A DNA stretch of 64,000 bases from Dioszegia crocea. Lineage: Eukaryota; Basidiomycota; Tremellomycetes; Tremellales; Bulleribasidiaceae. The position numbers and the translations under genes are program-made. Shown here in pieces: positions 23,077 to 34,301 of the stretch; position 1 is the first letter of the stretch, and every line of letters starts with the position of its first letter. Below the pieces are notes generated by a model that worked only from the letters and a program-made list of their open reading frames with translations, made no database searches and was not told where the DNA came from. The stretch spans positions 1 through 64,000 of the forward strand of contig BCKK01000011.1 of NCBI GenBank assembly GCA_001600615.1, in the 5' to 3' direction.

Positions 23077-23620
23077 AGCTGTGCGAGGCGTGGGGACCAC
23101 CAAGTAAGGCGCATAGAGGCTAGATTGACGGATGCCCACATTAGAAGATCGCCGCGGCAAGACTTGGCGTCCATGGATGGCGTGACGGTGTTGGCGACGT
23201 AACTTTGTGCCTTGTTGATGCAGCCGATCTTCACACTACCTGTGTCGTCGAAGCATGACAATATATGAAGCGCGTTACACCTACCCATAGAGCTCCTTTG
23301 ACACTGTCACAGCCTCGTCAAATACAGGTACCCAGGGACGACGCTCCGGACCTCGCTCCGTCAAAGGATGATCGAGTCCAAACGCGCAACATGCCTCTCG
23401 TGAGACCGCGCCTCAACACCTTCAGTACCTAGCTCGATCTGACCCGCATTGTTTATTGCTGTCTCTTCTCCTAGCATTACCTGCAGTCCCGTCCACTATC
23501 TGCGCCGACTCTCCATTTCAGCCAACACCGCTCTTACTTCCTGAACACATTCAATCATCCAAAGTTCCCGCACCCAGGCACCCATGACAAGAGTCTCACT
23601 TCCCCTTACTCGAGTCAAGA
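23077..23620. other. Intergenic region
   Basis: Between two same-strand orphan genes; the last ~100 bp form the leader of the next gene. No feature recognised. Confidence 0.45.
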
Positions 23621-24697
23621 ATGGAGATAGCCTCTCCCAGAGGTGGGACATCCCCCGGAGATCGCGCAGTCTGGTTGAACGTCTCAAAAAAGGTCCGATC
23701 CCAGCAGATGTCGGCAGACGCCAAGCGCGAAGCGGACGAGGAACAATCGATGCAGATGTTGCTCAAGCTGAGGGAGTACAGGCTGGATGTGGAGAGCCTC
23801 GGTATTGCTGCCAACCGATGGAGAAAGCTTGAGGAGGCGAGCAGTGGGACTGGAAGTCAGCAGTCTGGCAGTGCGCAGCTGATCCAGGCGGCCGAGTACA
23901 CGCTGTACTCCAAACTCCAAGAGAGCTTGGATGCCCTGCTCTCTGCAGCTTTGCCCAAGCATGCAGCTGGCCCCGCCCAATTGAGGGAGCTGGCGGAGGC
24001 GATCGGCTCGCGTATACTCAACGCTCCGAGCGTGCAGACCTGCGAGGCAGTCGGCCTTACCCGCTATCCTGATCCCGATCAGATTCTCAACTCATTTCCG
24101 CGGCTACTCGGAGCAGGACCAGAGAATTGGTCCGTGGTGGATTCGATGCGGAGCGACCTGGTGTCGAGCGAGGCGGAGTGGATCAGCCAAGACCACTCCT
24201 CAGTTACCGAGCTTTCGGCTCATCCAAGCAGACTCGACGACATCGATCGAACCCAACTCCAGTTGCAAAGCTTGATCGAAGTCATCACAGACAACCACGG
24301 GCCCGGGTCCGACCAGCGGACCTCAGCCGGGCGGATGACTTCGGGTAAGCTTCTCTCGGATGTCCTTGACTTGGTCACGACACACTCCGAATTGGTGAAT
24401 CTATGGCGGCTTCACATTCACGGGGCGGCAATCAGGCTCGGCGACTCACAGATTCGGAGGAAGACAATTCAGAGAGAGCTGGCGGAGGCTGATCGCGCGC
24501 GGATGGAAGAAGGAGAGGAGGCGAGACTAGCATCCGTTGCCTTGGGCGAAGGCTTCGAAGCGACGAGTGAGCCCGCGAATGGTGACTTGGGGGTCAGCGC
24601 CACTTTGCAGAGTCGGTCCGGCGGTGAAGCAGAATCCAGCAAAGAGAAGCCGTCGAAATGGGGAAGGCTTAAGCGCTTTGGCAGAAGAACAGCTTGA
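23621..24697 (+). CDS. Unrecognised helical protein, 358 aa, single exon
   Basis: One uninterrupted frame from ATG 23621 to the stop at 24697. Composition is rich in Ala, Glu, Leu, Ser and Arg, with long amphipathic helices (EEQSMQMLLKLREYRLDVESL; AEYTLYSKLQESLDALL) and a C-terminal coiled coil (IRRKTIQRELAEADRARMEEG). The end is basic (KWGRLKRFGRRTA). There is no signal peptide or membrane segment. The C-terminal helices weakly echo those of the preceding orphan (D-x-L, then E-[LM]-x3-W), suggesting but not proving common origin. Function unknown. Confidence 0.6.
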   Translation: MEIASPRGGTSPGDRAVWLNVSKKVRSQQMSADAKREADEEQSMQMLLKLREYRLDVESLGIAANRWRKLEEASSGTGSQQSGSAQLIQAAEYTLYSKLQESLDALLSAALPKHAAGPAQLRELAEAIGSRILNAPSVQTCEAVGLTRYPDPDQILNSFPRLLGAGPENWSVVDSMRSDLVSSEAEWISQDHSSVTELSAHPSRLDDIDRTQLQLQSLIEVITDNHGPGSDQRTSAGRMTSGKLLSDVLDLVTTHSELVNLWRLHIHGAAIRLGDSQIRRKTIQRELAEADRARMEEGEEARLASVALGEGFEATSEPANGDLGVSATLQSRSGGEAESSKEKPSKWGRLKRFGRRTA

Positions 24698-24896
24698 GGA
24701 TGTGGGTGGGATACTTTAGGGTGTCAGTTGTTTATATAAGTACTTTTCCTCTAGATCCGATGACTTCTGTTCAATTTTTCAGGGCATACATACCATACAG
24801 ACATCTATGGAGTCAGCGAAACCGCACAATGATCCGGCTCGCACTAACCACGGTGGAAGACTCACGCTACAGCCCATTCCCGCAAGCCTGATCCAC

Positions 24897-25718
24897 CTAA
24901 TATGGCCTAAACCTCGCCGCTGGTCCACCCCCACTTTGAAAATCACTCCTGACCCTTCCCGCTTCACCCGCACCGCCATTCATCCCTACATCCCCATCCT
25001 CATCTGCATCTTCCCACGCATCGTCATTGTCTTCATCATCATTGTCGAAGAATGGGAAAGAGGAAGTTTGGCCATTGGGCAAAAGAGAGTCGTGTAGTGC
25101 TGAACAGGCGGACAGGGCGTCGAATAGAGGTTGTACTGTGATCTATCAGCAAAGCATATCCATGAGTCTAAGCTCAAAAAGCTGCCAATTGTCTCTGCGC
25201 AACCTATCTGATACGCACGTTTAGACTCCACAACGTATATCCTCACTTCCCGCATTTCTGCATCTTCCCCATCATCATCCTCCTCTTCTTCCCCTTCTGC
25301 CGGCTCCGGCTGATCATCCACCTGACAATATAGATGCGCCGGTCCAGCCTCTGAAGCTGAGGTCAAAGCATGTAGCGTGAGCTTCTGGTAAGGGAGTGTG
25401 AAACCAGGTTGGCCGGAAGAAGGTAAGAAAGCAACGGCGCTAAACGTGTCAGCTTTGCGAGTTTCTACGTCTCGAGAACGATTACTAGACTACGAAACTG
25501 ATCATCTTCTTCGTTGCGAAGACTCACTCTTCAGTCACCCAAAGCTTTCCAGCGGCTTTACCCTCCCACCATCCCCCACCTCCAATCTCCACCTCGGCAT
25601 CATCTCCCCATCGCAGCACGGGCGGGATATCGGCAAAGTTCGCAGGGGTACTTCCTGTTATCCGAGCGTGCTCTTCTTCGCTCACGAATGAGGGCGGCGT
25701 GCTTAATTGAGCTAGCAT
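24897..25718 (-). CDS. pICln homologue (CLNS1A-like methylosome subunit)
   Basis: Three exons give ~216 aa. The N-terminal ~140 residues fit the pICln PH-like fold: an initial loop, GKLWVTEDAVAFLPSSG, then PGFTLPYQKLTLHALTS, an acidic insert (EGEEEEDDDGEDAE) and the strand REVRIYVVESK. A helix follows (LFDALSACSALH), then a strongly acidic tail (NDDEDNDDAWEDADED). In other eukaryotes pICln holds Sm proteins for methylation by PRMT5 and snRNP assembly. Introns use a GTGAGT donor and a GTGCGT donor. The start is the only ATG ahead of the domain. Confidence 0.85.
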
Positions 25719-25971
25719 CGTGTATGGTGTATGATGTGAAGATAGAGTACAGTCACGCTGGACCAAGAGTTTCAGCTGAAATTCCTAGGCGCGCACGGGC
25801 ATCGGGTTTGGATGGCAAATTTGAGACAAGGAGGCAATATTGATGATGGCAATATTGAGAATGGCCTGTAGCTAGAGAACAGCTTCCATACGAGACCACA
25901 GATGTAGCATCTAGCCGAACAGAATGTGCATATCGTACATCTCCAGGCAAAACATGCTCTAACCCCAAAAA

Positions 25972-28123
25972 TCAAGCCTTGCCCGCAGCCCTCGCCTCCT
26001 TGCGTTTCCGCTTCTCGATCGCCTGTCGCTTGGTCTCGAGTGTGTCTTTCTGCGTATCATCAGTAAGCCATTCAGACGTATTCGGTAGGCAAGACTCACC
26101 TCGGCCTGTCTTTGAGCATTCCCGAACTTCATCTTGTTGTACAACTTGGCCTTCTTGTTGGTCATCATGATCTTCCTCAAATCCTCGTCGGCAGCCTTAC
26201 CACCAGCAGCGGCAGAAGACTTGCGAGCGGGAGCAGTACCGAGAGATTTGATAGCTGCCTGCAGCTGAGTTTGGAAGGCGGTCGATGATGTGCCTGAAGA
26301 TTCGGCTTCGAGCTCTGCGGCGTGTAGGAGTGTTTTATCGGCAGGATTTTGAGCCGAAGCAAGTAGGGCAGGAGGGAAAGTAGGTGTTGCGCTCAGATCC
26401 TCATCGTCGTCCGTCTCTGCTTCCTCGACATCAACATCATCCTCGTCTTCCTCCTCATCTTCCACTTCTGGCCTTTCTCCGACCGCAGGAGCATCTCCCA
26501 GCGTAGTCTCATCCAACCATGGTCGTGCCATCTCGCTGTCTCCCTCCCACGGGCTCAAATGAGGCGGCAATAGCTTCCCTGGTGCGTACTCGTCGTGCGA
26601 TAACACCTTGCCCCTGTTGACGCAATCTGCGATCCACTGAGGCTGGATCCAGACCCACTTCCGCCCATTCTCCATCGCCCGTTTCCGCTCCTCGGTCATC
26701 GGCCGGTCGATCACGACGTGCGTGATGGCGTCGGCATCGGGGCCTGAGGGGTCCGGCATCTGAGTGGCGGAGATGCAACGAGCACCAAGAGACCGAAGGA
26801 CGAACTCCCATGTCCGTGCTGAGATCTCGCGGGAGAGGTAGAATGTGTATTGGGAGAAGAGGAGGGAAGAGGATGAGGCGGTGGCGGATGAAGAGGAGAT
26901 GATGGTGTTGTATGTCGTCAAAGATCCGGGAGCGACATCCTCCGTCACCTCTTTCGAGGGCCGTTCAACGAAATCTTCCGTTGACTCCTCCACGCCAGCC
27001 TCGACCGCCTGCTCGTCCATCTCAACATCATCCTCGGCCTCCTCGCCATCCGCTCCTGACTGGGCAATACCCTGAATAGCCCGCCTGACAGCCTTCTTGC
27101 TCACTCCGCTGCCTTCTCCAGCCTTGATGCCCGCATTCTGGTGAACCAGCCTGTATGCGCCGACAGACTCTCCCTTCTCCTCCAAAGCCGCATCTAGTGG
27201 TGGCGGGTATACCAAGTTCTCCTCGTTGTACAACTTGAACAATGTGAAGCCCAAGAGCACCCGGTAGAGCTCGACAAAAGTCAAGAGGATTCGGAAGTCG
27301 ACATCGGTAGGTACGTGCTGCTGGAACTCGTATCCCTCCAACCAGCGGACACGGACGTCCTGTCCGCCAGAGGGGACGACGCATTCGTAGTATACTCCCT
27401 TGATACCGAGGAAGACTTTCCGGAGGGAATGTGTGCGGATGGCCCACAGCTTCCACTCGGATATGAGACGGGCACAGTCGGCGATAGCGGCAGTGGGTAC
27501 GGGGGTCTTGCCTGGAATGGGGTTGGTGGGGAGGCGGGAGAATAGGTGGACGAGGTTGAGAGGGTCTTGCAGATCCTGCAGGGCGAGGGTGAATGTGGGA
27601 TATCTAAAAGGTCAGCGATGTGCTCAAGTATGAGATCTTTGCAACTCACCTCTCCTTGACAAGGTGGTCCAGTCTCAAGACGGGCTTAGCATCCTCGAGG
27701 TTCTTGGCCAAACCCCATTCCTGCCTGCCTACAGCCCTCGCCAGCTTCTTTGCAAACGCCTTGTGCTCTCGGAATTTGTCGAGGAGGGGCTCGTGTAGGA
27801 GGTACTGGATGTCCTTCGTGTAGTAGAACGATGTGGGAGCGGTAGAGCCCTTGTTGGCCTTCTTCTTGTGGAGAGGGTCGCGGGGGTAGATACCTATCAA
27901 TTAGCCCCGTCTCGTCAGAGCTCTAGAACAGACCCACCCTTCAGGATACAAAGCCGTCTGAAGTCCGCCAATGATATTTGCAGCTTTCGGATAGCAGCAG
28001 ACCGGGTGACATAGTTCTTGGCTCTGGACAAGTCAGTAAGGCTTCTTTCGACGAGCTAGAAAAGCAAGACAACAGCTGCAAGACTCACGCTCCTGACTCG
28101 CCCTTTCTCTTGATCTTTGCCAT
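25972..28123 (-). CDS. NOP7: Pescadillo homologue (PeBoW complex, 60S ribosome biogenesis)
   Basis: The start [20 protein letters not shown] and [20 protein letters not shown] are hallmark pescadillo sequence. Next come the conserved N-terminal domain ([20 protein letters not shown]), a BRCT domain (around [14 protein letters not shown] to [14 protein letters not shown]), an acidic region and a basic C-terminus ([12 protein letters not shown], stop 25972-25974). The last intron (GTGAGT to GCAG) removes a run-through that otherwise extends in frame; N-terminal introns lie near 28100-28030 and 27950-27890. In yeast Nop7 acts with Erb1 and Ytm1 in the nucleolus for pre-rRNA processing of the large subunit. 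Identification is secure. Confidence 0.95.
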
Positions 28124-28960
28124 TGCTTATATGTATAGCTGTGTATAGGGTAAGTGAGCTACGGATGTAGTTGTAAACGGAGAGTGCAAATCTTCACAGG
28201 TGGAGGTCGCGCCGCCAACTTTTCAAAAAACCCCTCTGGATGAATTTATCCGATTTTATCCCGTGGGAAGCGGACATCGGCTGGAACTCCGCCCTCACTA
28301 TCGATCCATAGGGGCGAGCAAGTGTACGCTGATGTATCCGCGACATGTCCACCCTGATTATTATAGGGGGTACGGGCTGGAGGTAATGGCTTGAGACTAA
28401 GCATGTCAGAAAGTCAGCAGAACATCGTCGGTGTTTCATAGACTGGCGGGTGGTACCGGTAGATGCCGCCATAATTTACTCACATGGGTGGGAAAGACGT
28501 GAGTTTTAAGCAGACCTGATGCAGGGCGGTAGAAGATCGTATATAGCCCGCCTTTGAGAGCACGGACAAATTTGTTGCCGGTGCAAGTTCTTCACGCATA
28601 CGGTTCTGTCCAAACAGCGACAACTAGGCCTAGGAGGTGATGTTGTCTTAATCGGCATGATTTCTGTCCGCATAGACATCCTGGACACGGCGATGGTGGG
28701 CAACTGTCGCCTCTCTGATAACAGCCGCCCGTGAGCTGGCTGTATGCATACCCCTCACTACCTCAGGCCTCAGGTCCCAAACGCCTACACGGGCATAGCG
28801 CTTCTTAGTGGTCCAACCCGGTGGAGGCTTATGCCGTAATCGCCACCAACAGCTTGGCTGCCGCCCGATTTTCGAGTCCAACTTGTATATCACTCTCAAC
28901 GTTCCCTAACAACTACGCTCGCGCTCGGGCAAGCAGAAGCCGCATAGATCGGAGAGGAAG
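28124..28960. promoter_or_regulatory. Bidirectional promoter region, NOP7 / MRS2-like
   Basis: This 837-bp gap between divergent genes should contain both promoters. No open frame in it has protein character, and I did not identify a specific site. Confidence 0.45.
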
Positions 28961-30808
28961 ATGACTCGAAGCAATGCCCTCCGAATCGCTCGCCAGATAA
29001 TCACTCACTCTCCCGATTGTCCGAGCTATCTTCCACCAACGTTCCTCCTTCCTTCCGCCCGCCGGTCCCTCTTCACCCGTGGCTCCACCTCGTTCTGGGC
29101 TACCTCATATCCTAAAGATGGAGAATCAAGTCAAATACCGTTTGCACCACCTGCACCGACCCCGCGGGGGCCTGCAGTAGCTGCGCAGCCCGAAGAAGGG
29201 AAGAAGACGGAAAAGAAGCAAAAGTATTTGGATAGCTTGATGGACAAGGCTGGCGAGCTTAACTTGCGATGTAAGCTCGCCTGAATCTGTTGTCCGGTTG
29301 AACGTAGCTTATACTTCAGGCTCTGTACTTGATGCCGAGGGAAATTGGACTGCTCAGGAAGGACGCTATAAGAAGGCTGAGCTTTGCAAGCAGTACGACC
29401 TCGATGTAAGCTGGTTGGCTAGACGAAGTGGGCTACGGCGTCGCAGCAAAGCTTATACTGCAGCCTCGAGATCTTCGCAAGCTAGATTCATTAGCCCCGA
29501 ATCTAGTCCCCCTCATCTTGACACGACGCACCTGTATCTTGATATCCATGCTACACGTCCGAGCGTTGATCAAACCTGATCGAGTCGTGGTGTTCGACAC
29601 AGCCGGGACTATCGAGTCGGAGTTGCAGAAGCGTTTCAAGTGGCACCTGGAACGGAACATTAAAGCGGGACTGAAGCTTGGGAATGGGGAGGAGCTGGAA
29701 GAGCACGGCGAGGAGATAGGGATGGCATACGAACATCGGTCCGTTAATATATACGCATCGAGGGCTTCGGTCGACGCCGGATATGAAGCTGACTATTTAC
29801 AGAGCGCTGGAGTCGATCCTCGTTGCCACAGCCAATGCACTCGAGGAAGAAATGGCATTCACCCGATCTCTAGTCCAACAACTGCTCGAAGATCTCGACG
29901 GCGACATCAACCGAGACAACCTGAAACGTCTACTGTATTACTCTCGGAAGATGGTCGGGTTCCAGAGTCGGGCGCGATATGTCAAGCGGGCAGTAGATGA
30001 TGTTCTTGATAACGGTGAGCTTACATGATCTTTTTGGAGCTTCAGAAAGCTGATCCATTCCAGACGAGGATCTATCCACCATGTATCTCACTTCCACCTC
30101 CCTCGGCAGGCCTCGAGCGTCGCACGACCACGTCAAGCTCGAACTTTTGCTAGAATCCTTCACTCAGCAAGTGGAAGAAATCGTCTCGGAGATAGACACG
30201 ACGGTCGCCAATATGCAATCTACGCAGGAGATCGCCGAGCTTATGCTGGATTCCGGACGGAACGCACTCATGACTCTCGATATAAAAATTAGTATCGCCA
30301 CTTTAGGAATGGGGACCGGGGCTTTGCTCGCCGGTGTTTTCGGGATGAATGTAAGTCAGCGGGGTTCTCAATACTGGGAGGCCAAAGCTGACACATGCAG
30401 TTGACGAGCAGTCTCGAGAGCACACCCTACGCATTTTACATCGCAACCGGAACAGCAGGCACAGTCGCGCTTATAATATGGATATACGGCTATCGCGTCC
30501 TCCGGCGAGTCAGGCGTGTTGCTTTATCGGATAAATCATCCTCACGGCGGCATATCGTATGGGAGGACGCTATCGCTCGATTACCTACCGTCGATCCATT
30601 GACGGGTCTACCAAGGAGCGTCTCGCCTTGGATGAATGTAAGGTGTGAGCCTGCCAAGCCGTCTATCTGGGGTCGGATGATGGGTCGGTTCAGGCGCCAG
30701 CCGGTACAGGAAGAGGTCAGGACGTATGGCGCTACGGGCATGAGGGTGTTCAGCGTCGGGAACCGGTTGCAGCTTGGGCCTGGGGCGGCGATGGGGAGTA
30801 AGGGATGA
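28961..30808 (+). CDS. MRS2: Mitochondrial inner-membrane Mg2+ channel, MRS2/CorA family
   Basis: Six exons. The N-terminus (MTRSNALRIARQIITHS, Arg/Ser-rich, few acids) is a mitochondrial presequence. The matrix domain includes LRKLDSLAPNLVPLILTRRTCILI and the long helices of Mrs2 (ALESILVATANALEEEMAFTR). TM1 (LGMGTGALLAGVFGMN) ends in the invariant G-M-N selectivity motif, followed after an intron by TM2 (AFYIATGTAGTVALIIWIYGY). The C-terminal tail is basic. The family conducts Mg2+ into the matrix, where it supports group II intron splicing in yeast. One intron near 29738 appears to use the non-consensus donor GTCCGT; the frame and conserved ALESIL after it support the junction. Confidence 0.93.
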
Positions 30809-31010
30809 GGAGCGGTTGGAGGGGAGCGTTTGCCATTGGATCAAGTCGGAATCTGGGGTTGTACCTTGCGAACCGGAGATGTTTTAGATCGACGCTTTAC
30901 ACCAAATATACAATTGTAGCTTTACATACTTCTACATGATGCCACGCCTCTTTATGACCATATAAGCCTCAACTGCTCTCCCCGTCTCTCTTGTACAGCT
31001 CTGACAGTCG

Positions 31011-32194
31011 CTACACCGGCCTCCGTATACCATACGCCTTCGCTCGCTCAGCCGCTCCCTCCTTGCCGAGGCCTTCCACCCTAAATTCCATCCAACCCTC
31101 CCCTGCTTTGACCTTGACCTTCGTTTTTGACCTTTTCGCCTCCTCCTCTAGTTCCCTGATCCGCTTGTTACCCTTCGCCATGTCCGCATGTGTGACTTTT
31201 TCATCTGCGCCAATTTGCCCTCTGCCAGCTTTTGACCCTTCTTCGCTTCTGCCGCCTCCGATGCCGCTTTCTCAACCTTCGACTCCGCTTCCTTCCTCTT
31301 CTTCACCTCCGCCCCCTTTTCCGCCTCAAGCGCCCCTTGACGTTTTTCTGCGAGGCGCCTGGCAAGTTCCCAATTTTCCACTTTCCTCTCATGGGCCAGA
31401 TGCGAGGCCAAGTGAGATTGGGAGGCCGCCAACTCCGCCTTCCGGTGGTCATCCGCTTGCAGCTCCGTTGCCACCCGTGCTGCTGTCTTCTCCTCCCTCA
31501 TCTGCCTCATCGTTACATCGGCATTTCTGAGCTTCGTCTCCGCTTGTGACCTCGCCGCCTCCACCTCCAAGCGTCTATCCTCTAGTGCCGTTAAAGCGGT
31601 TCTTGCTTCCAGAAGATCCGACTCCGCCTTTTCGGCCCGGATCTTCCAGATACGGCCGACTTCTTCGGAATCTTTGTCTTGAGCGATTTGGCGGTTGAGA
31701 GTTAGGATCTTGTCGCTGATTTCGGTGAGGGTGAGGTGCATGATGGACGCAGCGTGATCGCCATCCGTATCGCTGCCCGTGCCGTTCGGCAGAGGCATAT
31801 CGCCTGTTGTTCGGAGCCTGGGGTCCTGGTGGTTGGCACTTGTCCGTAGCCTGGGGTCCTGGTGGTCGGCACTTGCATTGTTGGATGAGCGTGCATCGAA
31901 AGAGGCCCAGGGACTCCCCGTTTCCATTTGATGGGAGCCCGATGCGTACGATGGTTGTGAGGCATCCCGGAAGGCAAACACCCGCTTCATTCCCCATCCC
32001 TCACTGTCATCATCGTCCCGCTTCCTCACGCCGATACACTGAGACCTGTGGATAGCCGAGTCATCTCTCGACCTCAACACGTCTCCTTGAAGTGATGCTG
32101 ATCCTCTCGTGACTTCAGGCGGAGCGAGGATGGAGTCGAGTTTAAGGAGGAAGGCATCGGGGTCGAGTTGCGAGTAGTTGGTTTGCGAGATCAT
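31011..32194 (-). CDS. Coiled-coil cluster protein A (lineage-specific)
   Basis: The main frame runs 32194-31148 (348 aa). A disordered N-terminus of ~150 residues leads to SIMHLTLTEISDKILTLNRQ, a motif shared with cluster protein B, then a charged heptad-type coiled coil to the end. Near 31190 a different frame becomes the better coding frame: it reads DEKVTHADMAKGNKRIRELEEE and ends YGIRRPV at 31011-31013. That segment resembles the end of cluster protein C (HA-[DE]-[LM] ... R-x2-[EK]-L). Either a frameshift or a ~32-nt intron joins them. The N-terminal region holds a duplicated 11-residue unit. No known family; function unknown. Confidence 0.7.
31808..31873. repeat. Tandem 33-bp direct repeat (two copies) in coding sequence
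   Basis: Units 31808-31840 and 31841-31873 differ at only a few positions. On the minus strand they encode two copies of an 11-residue unit containing HQDPRLRT in cluster protein A, so the duplication preserves the frame. Confidence 0.85.
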
Positions 32195-32768
32195 GGGGAA
32201 TGCTGGAGGAAATTGGGGAGTGTAGGTGTAGGAGTGTGTGTAGGAGTATGTGTAGCAGTCGTGGTGTAGACCAGCCCGGATTCTTCTAACTATAAGCTCT
32301 CATGTTCATGAAGGAAGGAAATAGCCTACCACGTCGATAGTCCCTTCCGCGAAGAAGTACCGCTATACCGATGAGAAAGAACTTGAAGACAATGGACGGC
32401 GTGTGAACCACAATAGAGGTCGGCCGTCTGTTGTGGATGATGAGACGTCAGGCTGTGAGCTCGGTGTGAATGTATGGTCAAGGATGGGACAGGACTCCTG
32501 GAGTAGACACTGCACTCGATAAGGGACGAAGATGACGTAAGCTGTGTGTATTGAGCATCTTGCCGTCCCCACCAAGGACGGACGAGGCAGACGAGCTTGC
32601 ATACACAAATCTTACATCTGGAATCAGCACGTAGCTGCAAGCAGGACTCACACTTTTTAAACTTCTCGACCTGTACTCTAGCCTGATGCGACTAGTCCAT
32701 TTTCCCGAGCTTAGGTCCCTGCGTTCTGCCAACATCCAACTCGCGGTCTTCTCGACAACTCTGCCCAT
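32195..32768. other. Intergenic region inside the coiled-coil cluster
   Basis: Promoter of cluster gene A and 3' flank of B. Minus-strand open frames at 32326-32768 directly follow the stop of B and have Cys/Ser-rich composition without splice or family support. Confidence 0.4.
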
Positions 32769-34301
32769 TTATCCACCTCCTTCCATCTTGACCCTAAGTT
32801 GCTCCTTCAGACTCCTGATCTGGTCCAGGTAGCTGGTCCGCTCGAAATCGTGCGCCTCTCTAATCATCGCCAGCTTCTTATCCCCTTCCTCCCTGGCAGT
32901 CTGCGCAGCGTTCAGCCTTATCTCCATTTCCGCTCGCTGCCGCTCCACCGCCTCCTTCTCCGCCACGAGAGCATCATACCGCTGCTGATGATCCCTGCTC
33001 GAGACCACCGCACCTGTTTCCGCCGCCTCCCTGCCCTGCTCCGCCAAACGCAGTGCCGCTGCGATTTTATCCCTCTCCTTCTGCGAAGCCTGCCTCTCCA
33101 GATCCCACTCCTCCTCGGCTTTGCGCTTCGCTCCGCTGACTGATGACAGCGATTGCGCGGTGAGGTGCAGCCTGTTATCGGTCGCGGTCTTCGCCTCCTG
33201 AGCAATTCCCAGCTCGTCTTCCAGTGCCTTCCTTGCCTTTTCGCTCGCGGAAAGGTCCGTTTGCGTCTTCCGAAGTAGCTGGCGATAGAGGGATGAGGTA
33301 TATCGCTCTGCATTGACATGATGGTCAAGCCGCTGAGCCCGAGACTTGGCCTTTTGAGCGGATTTCCGCACGTTCTGGAGCCGAGCGAGTTTACGATTGA
33401 GGGAAAGGAATTTATCGTTGACTTGGCGAAGGGGGAGGTCCATGATCGATGCGCCATTCCGAGATCCGTGGATTGTCTCCTCCTCGCTCTCGGAGTCCGA
33501 GATGGACACATCCTCGTCCAGCGTCTCGTCCCCTTGATCTTCCTCCCATTCCATACACGAGTCATCGCCGTCTGACATGTCACTATCTCCCCGTCCCGAG
33601 TCGGAAGACTCCGCCTCAGTTTCCCAATCAACATGGGATGCCATGCTGTAGGATGCGTCGCTGCGCGTTACATTTCGTCGGCTGTGCGGCTTTTGAAATC
33701 GCACAGTCTCCTCTCTCCACTCGGCCAAGGGCATCATGGAGGTTCTCACGCTCCGTGAGGCCAGAGGTCGGGCAGACGATTGGTCGCCCCCATAGAAGGA
33801 TGTCGACCTGACTTTGGGAAAAATCTCTACATCAGAGATTTCGCTAGAGGAGCGGGGCGCCTGGAGTGAAGCGCGTTGTCGGACCGAGGAGCCAAGTAGG
33901 GAGCCCTCAGCGCGGGATTCATAGAAACTGGTGCTTCGAAGAGGTTCGGCTGTACTCGCGACTGCGGATGGAAGAGACCTATTCTGAAATCGGGGTGAGG
34001 ATCTGACCGAGGAGGTCTTTGAGGGTTCGACGGTTGGGGTTATACGGGAGCCTTGCGAGGTCCCCTTGGGTCGTAAGAAAGGGCTGAAGTTCCCTTTGCT
34101 CCCGGAAGCGATCCTGCCCGTACGCCTAGAGGAAGCTTCGGGCGATATGGTAGAACCCGCCCCGCGGTTGGCTTCGGCCGGTCGGGAAAGCCCTAGTCCA
34201 CCAACTTTGCGTGGATTCTTTTGCGGAGTGGTCACCGGGGGGGAGTCAGCCCTCGAGAAGCCACACCATCCTCGCGCATCTTGTATCGAGATATCCTCCA
34301 T
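32769..34301 (-). CDS. Coiled-coil cluster protein B (lineage-specific)
   Basis: A single exon of 510 aa from ATG 34301. Residues 1-280 are disordered, Ser/Arg-rich, with a strongly acidic block (DMSDGDDSCMEWEEDQGDE). Then SIMDLPLRQVNDKFLSLNRK matches the motif of protein A (S-I-M-x-L-x-L ... D-K-x-L-x-L-N-R). The last ~200 residues are a long coiled coil rich in Glu, Lys, Ala and Arg, ending IREAHDFERTSYLDQIRSL. That tail aligns with protein D (YKEAHDVERGVYLETIRLL). No family recognised. The acidic then coiled-coil layout suggests a scaffold or filament-forming protein, but this is only inference. Confidence 0.72.
   Translation of the reverse strand: MEDISIQDARGWCGFSRADSPPVTTPQKNPRKVGGLGLSRPAEANRGAGSTISPEASSRRTGRIASGSKGNFSPFLRPKGTSQGSRITPTVEPSKTSSVRSSPRFQNRSLPSAVASTAEPLRSTSFYESRAEGSLLGSSVRQRASLQAPRSSSEISDVEIFPKVRSTSFYGGDQSSARPLASRSVRTSMMPLAEWREETVRFQKPHSRRNVTRSDASYSMASHVDWETEAESSDSGRGDSDMSDGDDSCMEWEEDQGDETLDEDVSISDSESEEETIHGSRNGASIMDLPLRQVNDKFLSLNRKLARLQNVRKSAQKAKSRAQRLDHHVNAERYTSSLYRQLLRKTQTDLSASEKARKALEDELGIAQEAKTATDNRLHLTAQSLSSVSGAKRKAEEEWDLERQASQKERDKIAAALRLAEQGREAAETGAVVSSRDHQQRYDALVAEKEAVERQRAEMEIRLNAAQTAREEGDKKLAMIREAHDFERTSYLDQIRSLKEQLRVKMEGGG

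Noticed and set aside
30991..31530. 179-codon plus-strand open frame, Pro/Ser/Leu-rich
   Set aside because: It is the antisense shadow of the coiled-coil gene A; its composition is what Glu/Ala/Lys codons give in reverse complement.
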